The notes below the pieces were generated by a model, which was not told where the DNA came from, did not search any database, and was given only the letters and a program-made list of their open reading frames with translations. The translations under genes were made by a program, and so were the position numbers. A DNA stretch of 64,000 nucleotides. Origin: Amphiduros pacificus. Its lineage: Eukaryota; Annelida; Polychaeta; Phyllodocida; Hesionidae. The DNA lies in contig OX439005.1 of assembly GCA_949316495.1 (NCBI GenBank), positions 39,802,682-39,866,681 on the forward strand, written 5' to 3'. Below, in pieces: positions 31,833 to 46,029 of this stretch (positions are counted from its first letter, which is position 1; each line of letters begins with the position of its first letter).

Positions 31833-34800
31833 ATGGGGGAACTGACAGACCAGACTATTCCAGAGGATCCTTCACCTGACGAAGATAAAGCCACAGAAAA
31901 TGGAACAGAAGATGAAAATAAGAGCACAACAGAAAAGGACCAAGATGGAGAAGGCAGCACGCAGGAAGGAGAGGAACAGGAGGGTACAGAACTCAATGAT
32001 GATGCTAGAGCACTAAGAGAGGAACTTGACAAGTTAAAAGTGGAGGCCCCAACAAATCTGTAAGTATCAATGAAGTATCAGATCATCTTTAATGCATAGT
32101 TCCTGACAGAAATTCTGAACAAAAATAAAATTTGCCTTCTTTACAGACCTCATTATTTTTATAGGATATTTTTGTAAATGTACAGCCTACAGGCGGCAAT
32201 AACAGAGCTGTGCCTGTGGCCAGTGTGGGCGACAACAAAGCTGCGATGTAATTTATCAACTTTGTTGGCACAGACAATAACATTAACAAGAAGAGAATAT
32301 TTTTGTAAGTGCAGACGCATGTAAAATGCTTTGAAAATGGAATCGCAGCTCTGTTGTCGTCCACAGCTCTGTTGTCGTCGCCTGTACATCAACAGTCAAT
32401 CGCCGGAGATAATTTAGTAAGGAAACGTCAATATGATGGGCCGTGCATGGAGTTTCTAGAAACAGTGGACTTCAAGTCTATTTTCTACATCTCCATCTAT
32501 AAGTTTACTCGGCAAAACCAATTGGCATCCCGCCGAGTGACCATGTACATAGTCATAATGCTCAAAATACCTCAGTCAAAATACATATGCATGAGTTATC
32601 TGTAACTTCCTTTCTTCAGTTTTCTACTCGATATCGCATTTGATGATGTAAAATGGCATTAGAAGTGATGACGTCATGGAAACTCAAAGGGAGAAACATC
32701 ATATGACGTCAGAAGCACCACTGCATTGTGGAGCTTCAGGTTGTTGCTGTCACTCCTCTGAATAAACTCAATAACAATGGCAATACTATGCTGAGATCAA
32801 GAAAAAACAAAGAAATTTTTTCTGACAAGCTGTGCGTTTGACATTGAAAAGAGAAGTGTGTGGCTTGTTGAAATCCTGTTGCCAGAGAATGAGTTTTACC
32901 TGAGTTGTGACTTATTTTTTATGGGCAGTGTATAGTATTCTATAAACAGTGGATATTAAATTTTAGTGCTACAGAAGGTATCAGATCACACCACACACAA
33001 AAACACAACACACAAACAGACTGATCACACCCAAACACACATACACCCAGACAAACTACAATACTCCCATCCCAAGTCAGACTGCACCCACCAAATTTAT
33101 TCTATTTAATCAACCAAATATCAATTGTTTTAGTCTATTTTGTAAATGTAATATTTGTTGAGATTTTGTTCTTGAAACAACTGCAGGGATCATCACAAAA
33201 AATGGATGTTGCTCAAAAATATCACAAGGTCAAAGGGAAATGTCATGACAAAGATGAAATATAAGTTAATTCTAATCAAAGCCTTGAAGGCAAAACCTAG
33301 AAAACCTACTGAAATCTTTTATCCTGTTAATTTTGACAAGAGTGGATCCTGCTCCCCATCACTTTCAGCTGTTTTAAAATTAACGTTCCAGCTCACAAGA
33401 TTTTAAAAAACAACAAATGGCAGTCAAAGTTATGTTGACTTACAAGTATATTAAAGATAATTGAAAACATATGGTCTTTTATTTATTATTGAATGCCATC
33501 TGTGCGATGGAGAAATGTAAAAACATGGTGATTGCCACTTCTCGCCATTGTTACTGTGGATACTTCTTGTAACTCTGTTAGCTGCTCTCTGATTGGTAAA
33601 AATAACTGCCCTTGTCTCGGCTGCCATGATTGGCGAAAAAAGACAGATGGGTGTGAGTTGGACTTACCATTAGAACATATAGATAGTGAGTAATCTTTCA
33701 TCATTTGATTCATTTTTGCTTTCAGTGAGCCACCAGAAAAGTTTGATCCAGCAGACTTTCAAGATACCTACAAAGAAAATTTGCCAAAAGAAAAATTAGT
33801 GCTTGCATATGCAGAGAACTTTAGAAGACAATATGTGCATTTATATCGAGACAGAAAACCGCTTTTCCTCAATCCTGTCAACGAGTGTGAGATAGAGGTA
33901 AGTAACAACAAAATCAGTTGACAAATTTTAAAGGTTAATGCTTGTTTACGCCTTGGCCATGTCGAAGGGTGTTTATACTAGGGCCAACGGTAAATTATTT
34001 CCACTTCCGACTATTTTTTACTGGAATTGGGATGATGCTGATCATGTGGCTTGCATAAAAAACAACTAAGCATGTGAAATTTGGATGGGAAGGTCATAGA
34101 TTCACTGATTGTTTTAGGCCAGGGCATGAAGCATTGCATCGATACCTGTGTTTAACAAATTAAATTATATTATGAGATACACAATTCACATAAAGAATAA
34201 TACATTTTCAAGAAAAATTTTGGTCAATGAAAATTTAACTTTTTCACTTTTATGACCTTAAGGTAAAGTTTTTCAGGATTTTGCACTCACATTTATGGTT
34301 TCAAGTTTGTTCTTTGTGAACTGAATATTTATGAAATTTAAACTTCCTCACACTATATACATTTTTAATTCTTCTTTTACAGAAGTTTGTGTGTACTACA
34401 ATAAAGCCCACCCAGTTGCCTTACCAAGAGTTATATGACTGGGATGGAGCAGCGGAGTTTGTGGCAGATTATCTCAACTTTCTACCATTGGATCCCCCAT
34501 ATGAACTGGTTAATATTTCCTCATTCTTTCAAATCTAAACCTTAAAATTAATGGCCTTTTCTGTACTGTAATCTAGGTAAATGGTTTGCCTTAAATGGTT
34601 ATGCTTCCCAAATCCTAACTTTATTTAGATTTTTTTGTTCATATTTAAAATCTAGCATTAATCACACTTTGTTCTTATTTTGTTGTTTCTTTCATTCACA
34701 GCCTACAAGATTGTTATCACCAACAACAATTATAAAGCGACAGAAGGGGAACTGTTTTGAGTACAGCATGCTGCTGTGTTCACTGCTGATTGGTGCTGGT

Positions 34801-37800
34801 TATGACGCATATGTGGTCAGTGGATATGCATCGCGAGAAACTTGTCTCATGGACGAAACACGAGAAATTTGTCCACTTCTGAAGAAGAAAGAGGAGGTAC
34901 CAAATCTGTCATTGGTCTAAAAAGTAAAATGATGAGTCCTATATTCTGCAGTGGTTGCAGATAAAACATGGCCAGTGCAATATTGCAAAATGTCTATTTT
35001 TGTGTGTGGTACTTTTCTTTCAGATGCCAAAGTTGTTAGCAAAATATTTTAGACCGCGGACCCCAATCCACTACCCAACTTGCTATGAATTAAGGGCAAA
35101 ACAGGAGGAGGTTGGAGATAATCCAAATATTAAAATCCTCATCATATGCATGTTTATCACAATATATATGCAAAAACCAATTTGCTTGGAACATTTCACA
35201 TTATTGCATGGTGGAATGAAAGTTTGATGAAAAATAATGAAACATTACCAAATAAAATGCATGACCACTTTGAATAAAAAAAAAAATATGTACAATTCAC
35301 ATGTTTCTATGTTCATAGATACGATTGATGTACTAAAATATTCACATACACATAACCCTACAAAGCACATTTTCCTATGTATACCAGACATTGTTGTGGT
35401 CTGGGAGTCAAATTTTGACAGAAACAAAGATAGAGAAAGTTATATCAATGCTAATGAGTGAAATTATTGTATCATATCAGTGCATATTATCCTATCAGTG
35501 CATATTATCATATCAGTGCATATACATGCATGCATGTCTGAAGTGTACATGTATGTCAGTATAAACCATAATCATATATAATCAAAATATTATTTCACAT
35601 TGCACTCAACTGTTCACAACAAATCACATCTATTCTATACAAACACAAAACAGATTTTTTTTGGAAATGTATAAATGTATTAGTATATTTTGAAAAATGT
35701 ATGAATTAAAAGCAGTCTTTCATTGCATTTATACAAAGGGAAAGAGTGTAATTACTTGGAAAAAAACAACACAAGTATAAAAACAATAATGTGTCATTTT
35801 TACATACAGGATTTGCATGACATTAATAAAGAAAACTAATGCAAATTTGTTAGAATGTCAACTGAGGAATTATTTTACCTCTAAAGTATAAGGCATATTT
35901 AAACTTATGATTTATGGATTCTTGGATAAATTATCCATTTCATGTCAAATTTTAATTGATAAAATTATCATTCAATGTACTTGTATTCTAATTCCCCAAA
36001 CTCTCCATGGAAAGATTGATTGGGTAAGGCTCACTGACTTGCAAATATCAAAATATAATACAGTTCCCTACAGATTTTAATAGAGTTTATTCATTTTTAT
36101 TACATTACTTATCTCATTCCTGATATGAATTTACATTATTATCTGTTAGTCCGGATGTAAAATGCCATATTAATCCTCAAGTGCAGACAAGACAGCACAG
36201 ATACCAATCAGAGGTAATCAATAGCTTTTATTTCTGTTTACTATCAGGTCAAGAAAGAGGAACGACGTAAGGAACAAAAAAAGTACACTGTAAAGCCCCC
36301 TAAGGACTTGAGAAGTAAATTTGAGATGATGCTGGAAGATAGAAAGAGGAAGGAGGCAGAGGCAGAGGAGCTGAAACGACAGAAGGAAGAGGAAGAAAGG
36401 CTGGCCGTAAGTGTCTGATCTGATCAGGCTTGTAATTTGTTAATTTATTGCAGAAACACACACTGGAATAGATACAGTACATAGATGTGAAGCCAGCTGT
36501 GGTTTCAAATGACACATATATGTGTCATAATTTGCAAAGTTGATTATGTAGATTGAGACATACATGTACATGTAGTCTCTACATCCTCTATCAGAAAGTA
36601 ACAAACATATAATAGTGTACATGTAGTGGTGTGTACAGGGCCTTCCCATCCATATAACTTGATATAAGATCCAGTGAGAACATATTGAACTTTTTTTATA
36701 ATCATTTGCAAATAACATTAAAATGCTCTCCTTTTTATTTTGTAATTGCTCTCTTTGAATTAAGTACTGGCCATATTCAGAGAGATCATTTAAATGTCAA
36801 ATGTTGGTAAAAAAAAGGGTTGAAAATCTCCATTAGAATATATGAATATATTCTGTTTCAGTTTAGAGAAGCCAACCAAATCTACATTATATGGTAGAAT
36901 CAGTAATATATCATGATAAAAATAGTTTTCTGAGCATGGTCAAGAAACCCATAATTACAATCAACGCAAATTGAGTGATTTTTTATGTACTTTTTAAAGT
37001 TCCATTTAAAGTTCCATTTTTGATTTAATGGGAGCATATTTGTTACCATGTGAATTCTATCAAATGTAAAAGATACTCCTGTTTTGTGACATAGAGGTAC
37101 ACAGTGGAAGGGATAATGAAGGAAGTAAGTGAAGTAAACGTGAGACTCGGGAATGACTTCTGAGCTGCTCATATCACTACTCTACTAGCCATCACTTAGT
37201 GTAAAGTAAAATACACTCACTCACCGACATCTAAATCTAGAAATGATTCAACATGTTATGATATTACAAACACATGCATGGATTAAGTAGATGAGAGCTG
37301 AATTTAAAAAAAAGCAAATCTTACATGTGTTGAAAAAACAGAAACTCTGTAAACATGTAAATGCATGTTATAATAGACAAATAATAGCAACCTCTTGGTT
37401 ATTTCACACTTACATTCAAATTAATTCTCTCACAAGTGCTCTTCATCTTTTCATCAATTGTTGGTCAGATTCACTGAGTATAAAGCAAAACAAGATTGTT
37501 TAAAGCACAGTCAGTTCCTGGCATTTATGATAAGCAATTAAGAAGTCACACACAGTTCAAAACTTTTACAATGAAAATAGCATGGATGTCACAATATTTA
37601 GTGCAAATGTCAATTTGTCACTGTATTGACATTCTCTTTATTGACTACAGAATCTGATGCAATTTCAGGGCCTTTAATAGTGATTAGCAGCATACATGTT
37701 GCACTCAATACAATAGTAAACCAAAAATATGCACTGTTAACTGATATTTTAGAGGATAAAATTTTATTTGAATTTCCTGATGATGTGGTTTGAAGGAGTT

Positions 37801-40800
37801 GGAGAAGCCGCCTCCAGACCCGCTGCATGGTCTCAGGGTTCACTCGTGGGTTCTGGTCCTTGAGGGCAAGCGGGAGGTACCGGAGAGCTTCTTCATTGAG
37901 CCCTTCACTGGGTTATCCCACCCCCTTAGCAGTGAGAACTATCTGGGCATAGAGAGCATCTGGAATCACCAGAACTACTGGGTCAACATGCAGGACTGTT
38001 CTGAGGGAGTCAAGGTTTGTATGCTGTAATCTGTGACAACAAAAAATGTAAAAAGTTATTTGGTTTGCATCGCAAAAATACTTTAAATGAACACTGTAAT
38101 TTTAAATTTCTTTTGAACATAATTCATTCTTGATTCCTGCATATTGTATGTTTGAATGAACTGATCATATATTAATACTATTTGATGTTGGCACAGAACT
38201 TGCGCTATGACCTTGGAGATTGTGTGCTGTGGGAGTTTATGTTTCCTAGCAACGAAAAGCCCCAGATGCAACTACCTGAGGAGGATGATCTCATGGATGG
38301 GCTGGATGATGAGGAGGTGAGACAATGGTTCCCATGGTTATTTTTATTTAAATTCAGTTGAATTGGAGTGATATCTATGAGATGTGAATCAAAATTTCTT
38401 CTGCTCTTCATTTGTGTAGAAATCCAAGCGAAAGCAACTGGTAAGAGCAGCATCCTATTTTGTATGGATTTCTTTAAATGTTTCAGGAAAATATCTGCAT
38501 TCTCAATTTTTATGATTTTTTCAGCATGTTTTAACTATAAAAAAATTGGTTTGTTTTGGATGTAAGATCTTCAACATTATTCACATCAGATTGAAAATGT
38601 ATTCCACCTCACATTTATGATAAGACATTGTATTTTGTACTCAGTTGTTGTCAAGTCACTTGTGTTTTTGTCAGAGCATTGTACACATGGCATAGTTAGA
38701 CAACTAGTTGTCATTGGCAACAGAGTTATAAATATATATATATAGTCATAAATCTTTGTACATAAGGCCTTGCATAGCCAGCATGACTATTTTTAGCTAT
38801 GCTGACAAAGTCTAGCATAGCTTTTGCAGTGAGATAGAAGAAATTTTCTGTCATTCCCTCAGTCCATCAACTTTGATCTAATCGGAGTTCTTAGCTATTA
38901 ATTAAGACGTTGTGCTTTCGTAGAATCAATTCTTACTATTTCTCATTGGGCTCAGAATTTTCCCCATTTTTTTATGATTTTGTAAAAACATCTACTTGCT
39001 ATCACAGAATTGTCAAGGAGCTGCTGTCTTGAATAACATGACATTGTCATGACAAATATCAGGCCTTTGAGAATTGAGATAACAGTGAAAATTTGGGCTG
39101 AATTCAATATGTAAAACACATTGATAACCCAAAATTATTATCTGATAAAGTCTGTACACGGAAAGGATTTAAATGATCATTTATGAATCAATTTTCAGGC
39201 AATACAAAAAAGCAATTGTCTTATGTTTTTTTAGCTCCTTTAACCCTGGCAGTGGTTTCTCTTGTTGCTGTCATTTCAGCAGATGTCACCTTCACAAGTC
39301 CTGACTGTCTTATGACTGTTATTATTGCTTTTTGCCTTTCTGCTCTTTTTAAATCTCTTTTGAACTTTCTGAGGATGACACAGGTATGTTTTCTCCAATC
39401 TCTGGGCACCTCTGCTGTTCCATATCTCCTCCATAATCATAACTTTAAAATTTTCCTCTCATCTCTCAATTACTTCCTAAACTTCCTTCTAAAATAGTCC
39501 ATAATCTGGACACCTCTGGTTGACTTTTTTACCTGCATATTTCTTTTTTGTAAAATAAAAGAGGGATTTTTGTTGTGTTGTAGGAAGAAGAAGAGGTTGA
39601 GAAACATTTAGACATGCCCCCATCTTGGGTCGCCCCAATAGAACTCAGTCTCAAAGGTAAAATACTAACTTAGCGTCCCTACCTTTTAATGTCAACTTTC
39701 ATTGCACATTTGCCAATTTATGCACAAAATTGTGTTCTACACATCTGATTCAATGACTGTAACTTGTTTATACTGCTTAAACAAAATATGAATAGTAAAG
39801 GGATAAATTAATTTTTTACTGCATCACAATGTTATTAAGACCTCATGTAATTAAAACTTTGCTGCATGTTGCAGATTTGCAGATGCGTTGTCCCCAGGGA
39901 AAGAAGACAAAGTACTACAAGCGGGCCAAGCTGGAGAAGTATGCTCACTACCTCATGAAAGATGGGCTCGTCTCCAAACTTTCTGTCTACGATGACAAGG
40001 AATGTAAGAAATGCTTACTGCATTGATTAATGTGATAGCCAATGTGATGATCAATGGCCTTTTGACCCTAGACTGGTGATCTCATAATAAAGTGCTTTTT
40101 TACAGTGCCTTTTTTGCATTAATACAGTGCCTTCTATTTCAATAAAACAATGACATTTTCATGCTTTCTGGCACAAGCATAAAAGTTTCTCTTCAGGAAA
40201 ATAATAAAGTGGCTAATGCAATTTAAGTAAAATCTACAATTGTCAAAGAAATAAATCATGTAAATGGAGCACCACATTTGTTCGGTTTTGGGCTGACAAA
40301 ACAGTTCAAATACAGAAAAAAATATGAATTATCTAAATGAGTGTATAGATTCTTGCCTTAAGTGAAAATTTAACCACAAAATGTTTTCAGTGACTAATGT
40401 GATGCCATTTATGTTTCAGTGGCAAACCTGGTCCAGGTGAAGGAGTATCACGCCAATAGGTCAGATAAGTTACAGGAGCGCATCCACAACCACCATACTG
40501 GTCTCATCACTGAGTATTATGCCCCCGGCAGACACAGGTGTCTCAAAGGTATACCATTATACCCACTGTTCCAAATGGAATTGAATATAAAGCATACTTT
40601 CTGCACAGTTTCTATAAAGCAGAAATCATTTACATTTCTAGTAATAAAATGTCATAACTATCAGTATCAGTGATTCTAGAAAGCAGGTGTAATTTTGGGA
40701 TTTAATAATTTGCAGAGCATAAGTACCAAGCGAGCGCCCCTGGTCCGGAAAACGAGCGGACAATGATTTTTTACCATGAGGCACGTGTGGACGGGCTACA

Positions 40801-43800
40801 GAAGAGAGTTGAGACACATACAGAAATGACAGAACAATTTATAGACAGGGAAGACTATCTCTTCTATAGATATGTGGAGTTTGGCAAGAGACCCAAAAAG
40901 TTTGGTCCAGCAGAGACTAGCACCTCTCGGCCGATTCTGGTAGGTCAATCTCTGTACTTCTACCCATTATATTGGTTTTGAGAAAATTATCATGAAAAAT
41001 AAGTCAATTATAATTTACTAAAAAAAGGGCTTGATTATATTTTGGCAAAAAATTCTTAATTGCAGAAAATGGTGGAGAAGTACCACAGAAATCCGACTCT
41101 GATAGCCAATGAGGACATAGCTGAACTGGTTTTCTTAATCTCTGAAGAAAAGATTCAGATAACATATCATACTGAAGATACAAAGATTTCCGCATCCACA
41201 CGAGAGTTTATGAAACCGCCAAACGCTGATGAGAAGGGAGCTGTGATCATTATGACACCCGACATGCACACCACCTTCCAGGTAACCATGGTTACATAAT
41301 ACATGTACAATAAATTTGCCAGGTTGGCATTGTTATGGCATTGTTATGGTCCCCCCAAAAGGACATTAGAGTAGTTTAATACTGACATGAAAGAACTTAA
41401 ATCTTAATTTATGATAACAGTTTAGGTTCTCTGCAAGCACCCAGTTAACTTGGTACTGATTATCAGTGCTGGATTATTTTTATTTTCCTTACGTATACAA
41501 AAAAAGCAATAGACACATTTGGGAGAAAACTTTTTACTGCGAAATATGATTCCTCCAAAACTTTGTCCCTGGTGACAAAATATATTGGGGGATATAAGCT
41601 GGTGTCCTATTTCAAATGTATAAATTTTGCATTCTGGCCAGATATAAGTTAACTATGCATTTTGATTTTCCAGGTGGATCCTAATGGTGGCAAGAAGAAG
41701 CAGGTGGAGCTGTACCAGATGCTGACGGACCTCATCCGGGCCGAGGAGAGGTGCAAAGAAAAGGTCAGGGAGTCCGAGGAAGAGGTATGTCACAAACACT
41801 TCAACTTCATACAACAATAGATCTGGTTTTCCAATGTTAACTAAAATAAGAAGGGAACAAGGTCACATATTTACGAGTGCACTCAAAAAGAAGAAATCTT
41901 GGAACACAAATTTAGCTTAACTGAAATTATAACTGTCATCTTATTTCAATTTTGTGAATTCCATTTATCCTTGGCTCAAAAGTCTTTTAAAAGACATTTT
42001 GAGAAAAAGTGTCTCAATAGTAGACATCTTATTGCAGGTTCAAGAAATCTTGAATGATCGGACAAAGGAGGAGACAGCTTCAGACTTGGAGATTTCTGTG
42101 TACGATACCATGAGGAATGAGAAAGCCAAGAAACACAGGAAAGAACTGGCAAGTATCCTCACATGGGAATAAGTCTGTTCAAAACATCTGCATTATCATA
42201 AATTTGTCATGCTTATTCATGACCTTGTGAGGTCATATAGGGTGTCATTATTCATGATAATATGTGCATGTATTTTTGTGACCACAGGAGCGGCTGCAGC
42301 TTGAGGAGAAGATGCGGAAGCAGGAGATGGAGCTGGACTACCTTGCGCCCTTCATGGCTCAGATGGGCAACCCAGAGAAGCTCACCCGCAAGCAGGCATA
42401 CACCCTGAAAGAGGACTGCTTGGCTGACCTCAAGCAGAGACTCATAGACAAGGCCAACCTCATCCAGGCCAGGTTTGAAAGGGTAGGAAAAACATTTATT
42501 AATTGATCTCATTATAGCTCAGATAAATCTGGGATGCAAGATAAATTAGGAAAGCTAAAAACTTTTAACTAAATTTGCCCCTAAGGCAAAATAGGCAGTA
42601 GTGTATTGTTATCATCTAGTGTATTGTTAGCATCTTATGCTACATTCTTTTTATCTGTTTATGCAAGAGCATAAATGCTGTACCTCAAGAAAATTGGCTA
42701 GGGTTTACACCTACCTTGGAGTAATTATGAATGGAGGCGCAACGGCTGTTATTTGAGATATGGCGTCATGGTAACACATTGTTTCACACAATGAATTCAA
42801 AATCCTTTGATCCTATCATAGTTGCCGACTTCAGAACAGTGAAAAATTGAAGATTCATATTTAAAAAAAATAAATTGGCCAAAGTTTTATTGAAGCATTA
42901 TACCACATTTTGGTTTATTTTTTTTGAGAAAAATTCAGAATAGTTCCTCTCATGAAGCTTAGAATACCATCCACTCAAAATTACTTCAAATAAATCTGTT
43001 CATTTCTATTCTGATTTCTTCAATATTGGATATTATGAAAAAAAAGAAAAATGCATATTCTTTTTTTATACATGTTTATAAAAAATTCATGATTCATATT
43101 CATATTGCTTTTTATAAAATTTTAAAACAAAATATTGTTAATGATATAGCATTTATAAAATTTTTGTTGCAATTTTTTATTGTTATTTTTTGTTGATTTT
43201 AAATGATGACATGATATATATTAGGTCAATTTATTTATAACGGCGCATAAATTGGCAGGGCTATAAATTACATTTTCTGATAGTATTTTTTTCACTGAAC
43301 AACTTGGTATGTTTTTCTAAGCTGCCAATATATGCGCTAATAATTAAAAATAAACTTTAAAGACAAAAATAACAAAAAAGTACATGATTTCCCCATAATC
43401 TGAGAGGAAAATGGAAATTTTAATCATTTTCATAAATATGATATGAATTTGAAAATCTCGTCATAAAATCGTCAATACTTGGAGCAGAGAAATAAAATTT
43501 ATATCCCCATAATCTGCATAAATAAACAAACATTTCATTCGCGATATGTGTAGCTCTAAATTGTAGTTTTGATAACTTAAAAAGTTCTGAAAAAAAATTA
43601 CGTCAAAACTTTCATATCTTGCACCTATATGGCGCCATTATAACAATAGCCATGGCGGCATCTATGATATCCCCTCTGATCTTTCCCCGTCACCCCTCCA
43701 TTCATTATTACTCCAAGCACCTACTAAATACAATGTACATACAGGGTATTTGATAAAAGGTTTATTGGTCACCGTGGTTTGGACGAAATGCTTCATGAAG

Positions 43801-44740
43801 GCTGAGAGTATGTTTAGGGGTTTTCACATTATTAATACATATGAGGAGTTTTTTATTTGCTGTGTTCTGTTTTTTTAGGAGATTCAGGAGTTGCAGAAGA
43901 AGCAGGCATGGTACCAGCAGAATCAGGTCCAGATGGCCAAGGATGATGAGCAGGAGTATCTTAACTACTGCTCAGAAGCCACCTTCCGTATCCACATCCT
44001 GGAAGTCAGGCTTAACAGGTACCTGCACATGATTAATGTATATTCAATAATTCCTGACAATGATCTTTTTTTTTTATAAAAATATGTAAAGGTCAAGTAC
44101 TGTACCTTTTTTTATTTGTCAGAGATAATGGAAAAAAATCAGATTGTCTACAGAATGAGAAGATCTCATCTCTATAAAATGATCTTACCTTGGTATCTCA
44201 TACCACGCTAACTTTATGCTTAGCCCTGACCAACTGTTGCATACTACCACTGCGATCTCCTAGGTTACCTCTTTATAGGATTGACATACACTTCATTATA
44301 AAATACATTGATTCTGACCACAAAATCAAAAGTAACTTGAGCAGTTGCCTGATTATATTGTGCCAGGCAGGAGATATGCTTGATAAAGTGGAGAACCAAA
44401 CAGTTGAGTGAGGGTAGGAAATCACATGACGCATGACCTTATTGGGTCATTTTTTGCATTCATGATCAAATACATATTTGGTTCCAAGTGATAATAAGCA
44501 GATTTTGATAACAAAAAAAATTATTGAAATAGATAAAGTAAAAAATAATTTCCTGATTGCAGGTAAATATTTATTACATTTAATAATTACAAACTTCTGA
44601 CTTGCAATACTCAACATTACATTTCAATATAATTCTTGATTATTTTTCTACATTTCAGACACCGGGATATGGCCCCTCACAAATATATGGAACTGGAGCA
44701 GAAGCTGAGGACAGACCCCAGGCTGGCAGAATTCTTCTAA
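31833..44740 (+). CDS. DRC7: DRC7 (CCDC135), dynein regulatory complex subunit 7 (complete, 19 exons)
   Basis: Exons: 31833-32059, 33726-33897, 34383-34508, 34702-34896, 35024-35110, 36248-36406, 37796-38014, 38197-38316, 38420-38440, 39584-39656, 39875-40003, 40420-40548, 40716-40939, 41066-41281, 41674-41784, 42038-42148, 42288-42482, 43879-44018, 44659-44740. The joins keep phase and give 911 aa (human about 874). Diagnostic segments: GNCFEYSMLLCSLLIGAGYD, HGLRVHSWVLVLEGKREVPE, GIESIWNHQNYWVNMQDC, VDGLQKRVETHTEMTE, IIMTPDMHTTFQ, MELDYLAPFMAQMG, KANLIQARFE. DRC7 is a nexin-dynein regulatory complex subunit of motile axonemes (cilia, sperm), with a transglutaminase-like N-terminal region and a coiled-coil C-terminus. 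An acidic N-terminal tail (residues 1-70) is low complexity. An in-frame ATG at 31692 is less likely because it lacks family similarity. Intron 16 uses a GC donor; exon 9 is only 21 bp. Confidence 0.95.
32188..32386. mobile_element. Fold-back MITE in DRC7 intron 1
   Basis: A 199-bp segment begins TACAGGCG and ends CGCCTGTA. Its arms are inverted copies: AACAGAGCTG and GACAACAAAGCTGCGAT on the left, ATCGCAGCTCTGTTGTC and CAGCTCTGTTGTCGTCG on the right. A related, shorter segment lies at about 56791-56875. No coding capacity. TA at both outer ends may be a target duplication. Confidence 0.65.
33573..33665 (+). repeat. Short dispersed repeat, related to 45349-45470
   Basis: GTTAGCTGCTCTCTGATTGG followed by GTAAAAATAACTGC and GCCATGATTGGCG is shared, with small changes, with the DRC7 downstream region at 45349-45470. 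Both are in the same orientation. Class unknown. Confidence 0.5.
42715..43717. mobile_element. 1.0-kb non-autonomous DNA transposon in DRC7 intron 17
   Basis: Terminal inverted repeats: left end CTTGGAGTAATTATGAATGG, right end the complement of CTTGGAGTAATAATGAATGG, continuing with lower identity for about 30 bp. CACCTAC is repeated directly outside both ends (42708-42714 and 43718-43724), a 7-bp target duplication (or 8 bp with a mismatch, as in hAT). The interior is very AT-rich with no ORF. The superfamily is not assigned. Confidence 0.75.
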
Positions 44741-45276
44741 TATGCAGAATATAGACCCAAGATGCATGAGTGACCAACTTGATCAATTTGACCCAGTGGA
44801 GACGTGTTACCACTAGTAGAACAGATCTGTGGCACCAATACCCATACTGGTAGCAAATCTACAGCACAGCTTTCTCTCTGCAGTCGGCATACATATCTAC
44901 CATTGTCCCAAAATAAATTGGTCAAGACATTTCTTATTTATTTTATTCTTAAATATATAAAATATGAAAATATGCCATATCTGTGATGTAATTATTGTAC
45001 AGGAAAATGATCATTCATTAACTCCACATTGTTTGTATATAATACCAATCCAGATCAGAATGTTGCTGCATTTGGTAAACATTTAAATATATAAACCAAA
45101 ACGCTGTGATATATTTTGTGATGTGTCAAACAATTTACACTTTCTTTTCAAATAATGATGATGATAAATGTTTTTCTTCATTCCTGTCACACTGTTAATA
45201 TTTGAAAGCACTACTCTTGATCTGGTATGATGGCATATTTAGTGTCTGCAAAATGTATATCTGCTTCATGTATCAA

Positions 45277-45282
45277 AATAAA
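45277..45282 (+). promoter_or_regulatory. Candidate polyadenylation signal of DRC7
   Basis: AATAAA about 540 bp after the DRC7 stop; a nearer one lies at 44912-44917. Which is used cannot be told from sequence. Confidence 0.35.
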
Positions 45283-45348
45283 AATATTCCTAAACATGTT
45301 TTATGATGTTTGTGTTTCCATGTTTTGTAAAGTTGAAATGTAACTGTG

Positions 45349-45470
45349 TGTTAGCTGGTCTCTGATTGGTAAAAAAAACTGCTCTCCAAACTTCTATTGT
45401 TTTGGCTCCCATGATTAATGGGCTAGTGAACTAGATCTGTGTACGAGTCATATAAATTATTACTATTTCC
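45349..45470 (+). repeat. Short dispersed repeat, related to 33573-33665
   Basis: GTTAGCTGGTCTCTGATTGG and the following GGTAAAAAAAACTGC and GCTCCCATGATTAATGGGC match the DRC7 intron 1 copy in order and orientation. Confidence 0.5.
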
Positions 45471-46029
45471 ACACACCCATCTTGCTCATAATAATCCTCA
45501 ATAAATTACTGTTGTTTCTTTTGCTGTTTATATTGATCAACTCTAATCACTTTGTCCAGACAAAGTGAGAATCGTAATGTATTTTAACTATCCGAGATAA
45601 AAAACATCTATTTTAACTCTCTTGTTCTGTGTATCTGAGATAAAAACAATGAAACAAACTGAATATACCATGATACATGTTAAAACTTTGATTACTTGAC
45701 ATTGTTTTTTTATTTATTTTACATTTAAAAAATAAGTCACATCAGATCATAAACATGCTAGTTTATGAATCCTCAATGTACCGGTCCGTAGACTGGGCTA
45801 CTCACAAGGGAAGTAAAGTGGCATCTAGATTCTCTCTGAGACACAATCATATCATCCCATTTATGAACCTTCAGTGGGGTCCCAGTTTCGGATATTCAAT
45901 CTCTTTTCTATATAATGAGTAAAAATAACAATAAAAATAGCACCAATAAAATGTTTAAGTGTCGATCTATGTGCGATGTTCAGATGCGCAGAGTGCAAGC
46001 CTATTTTGTAATAACCAGTGATTGTCCTT

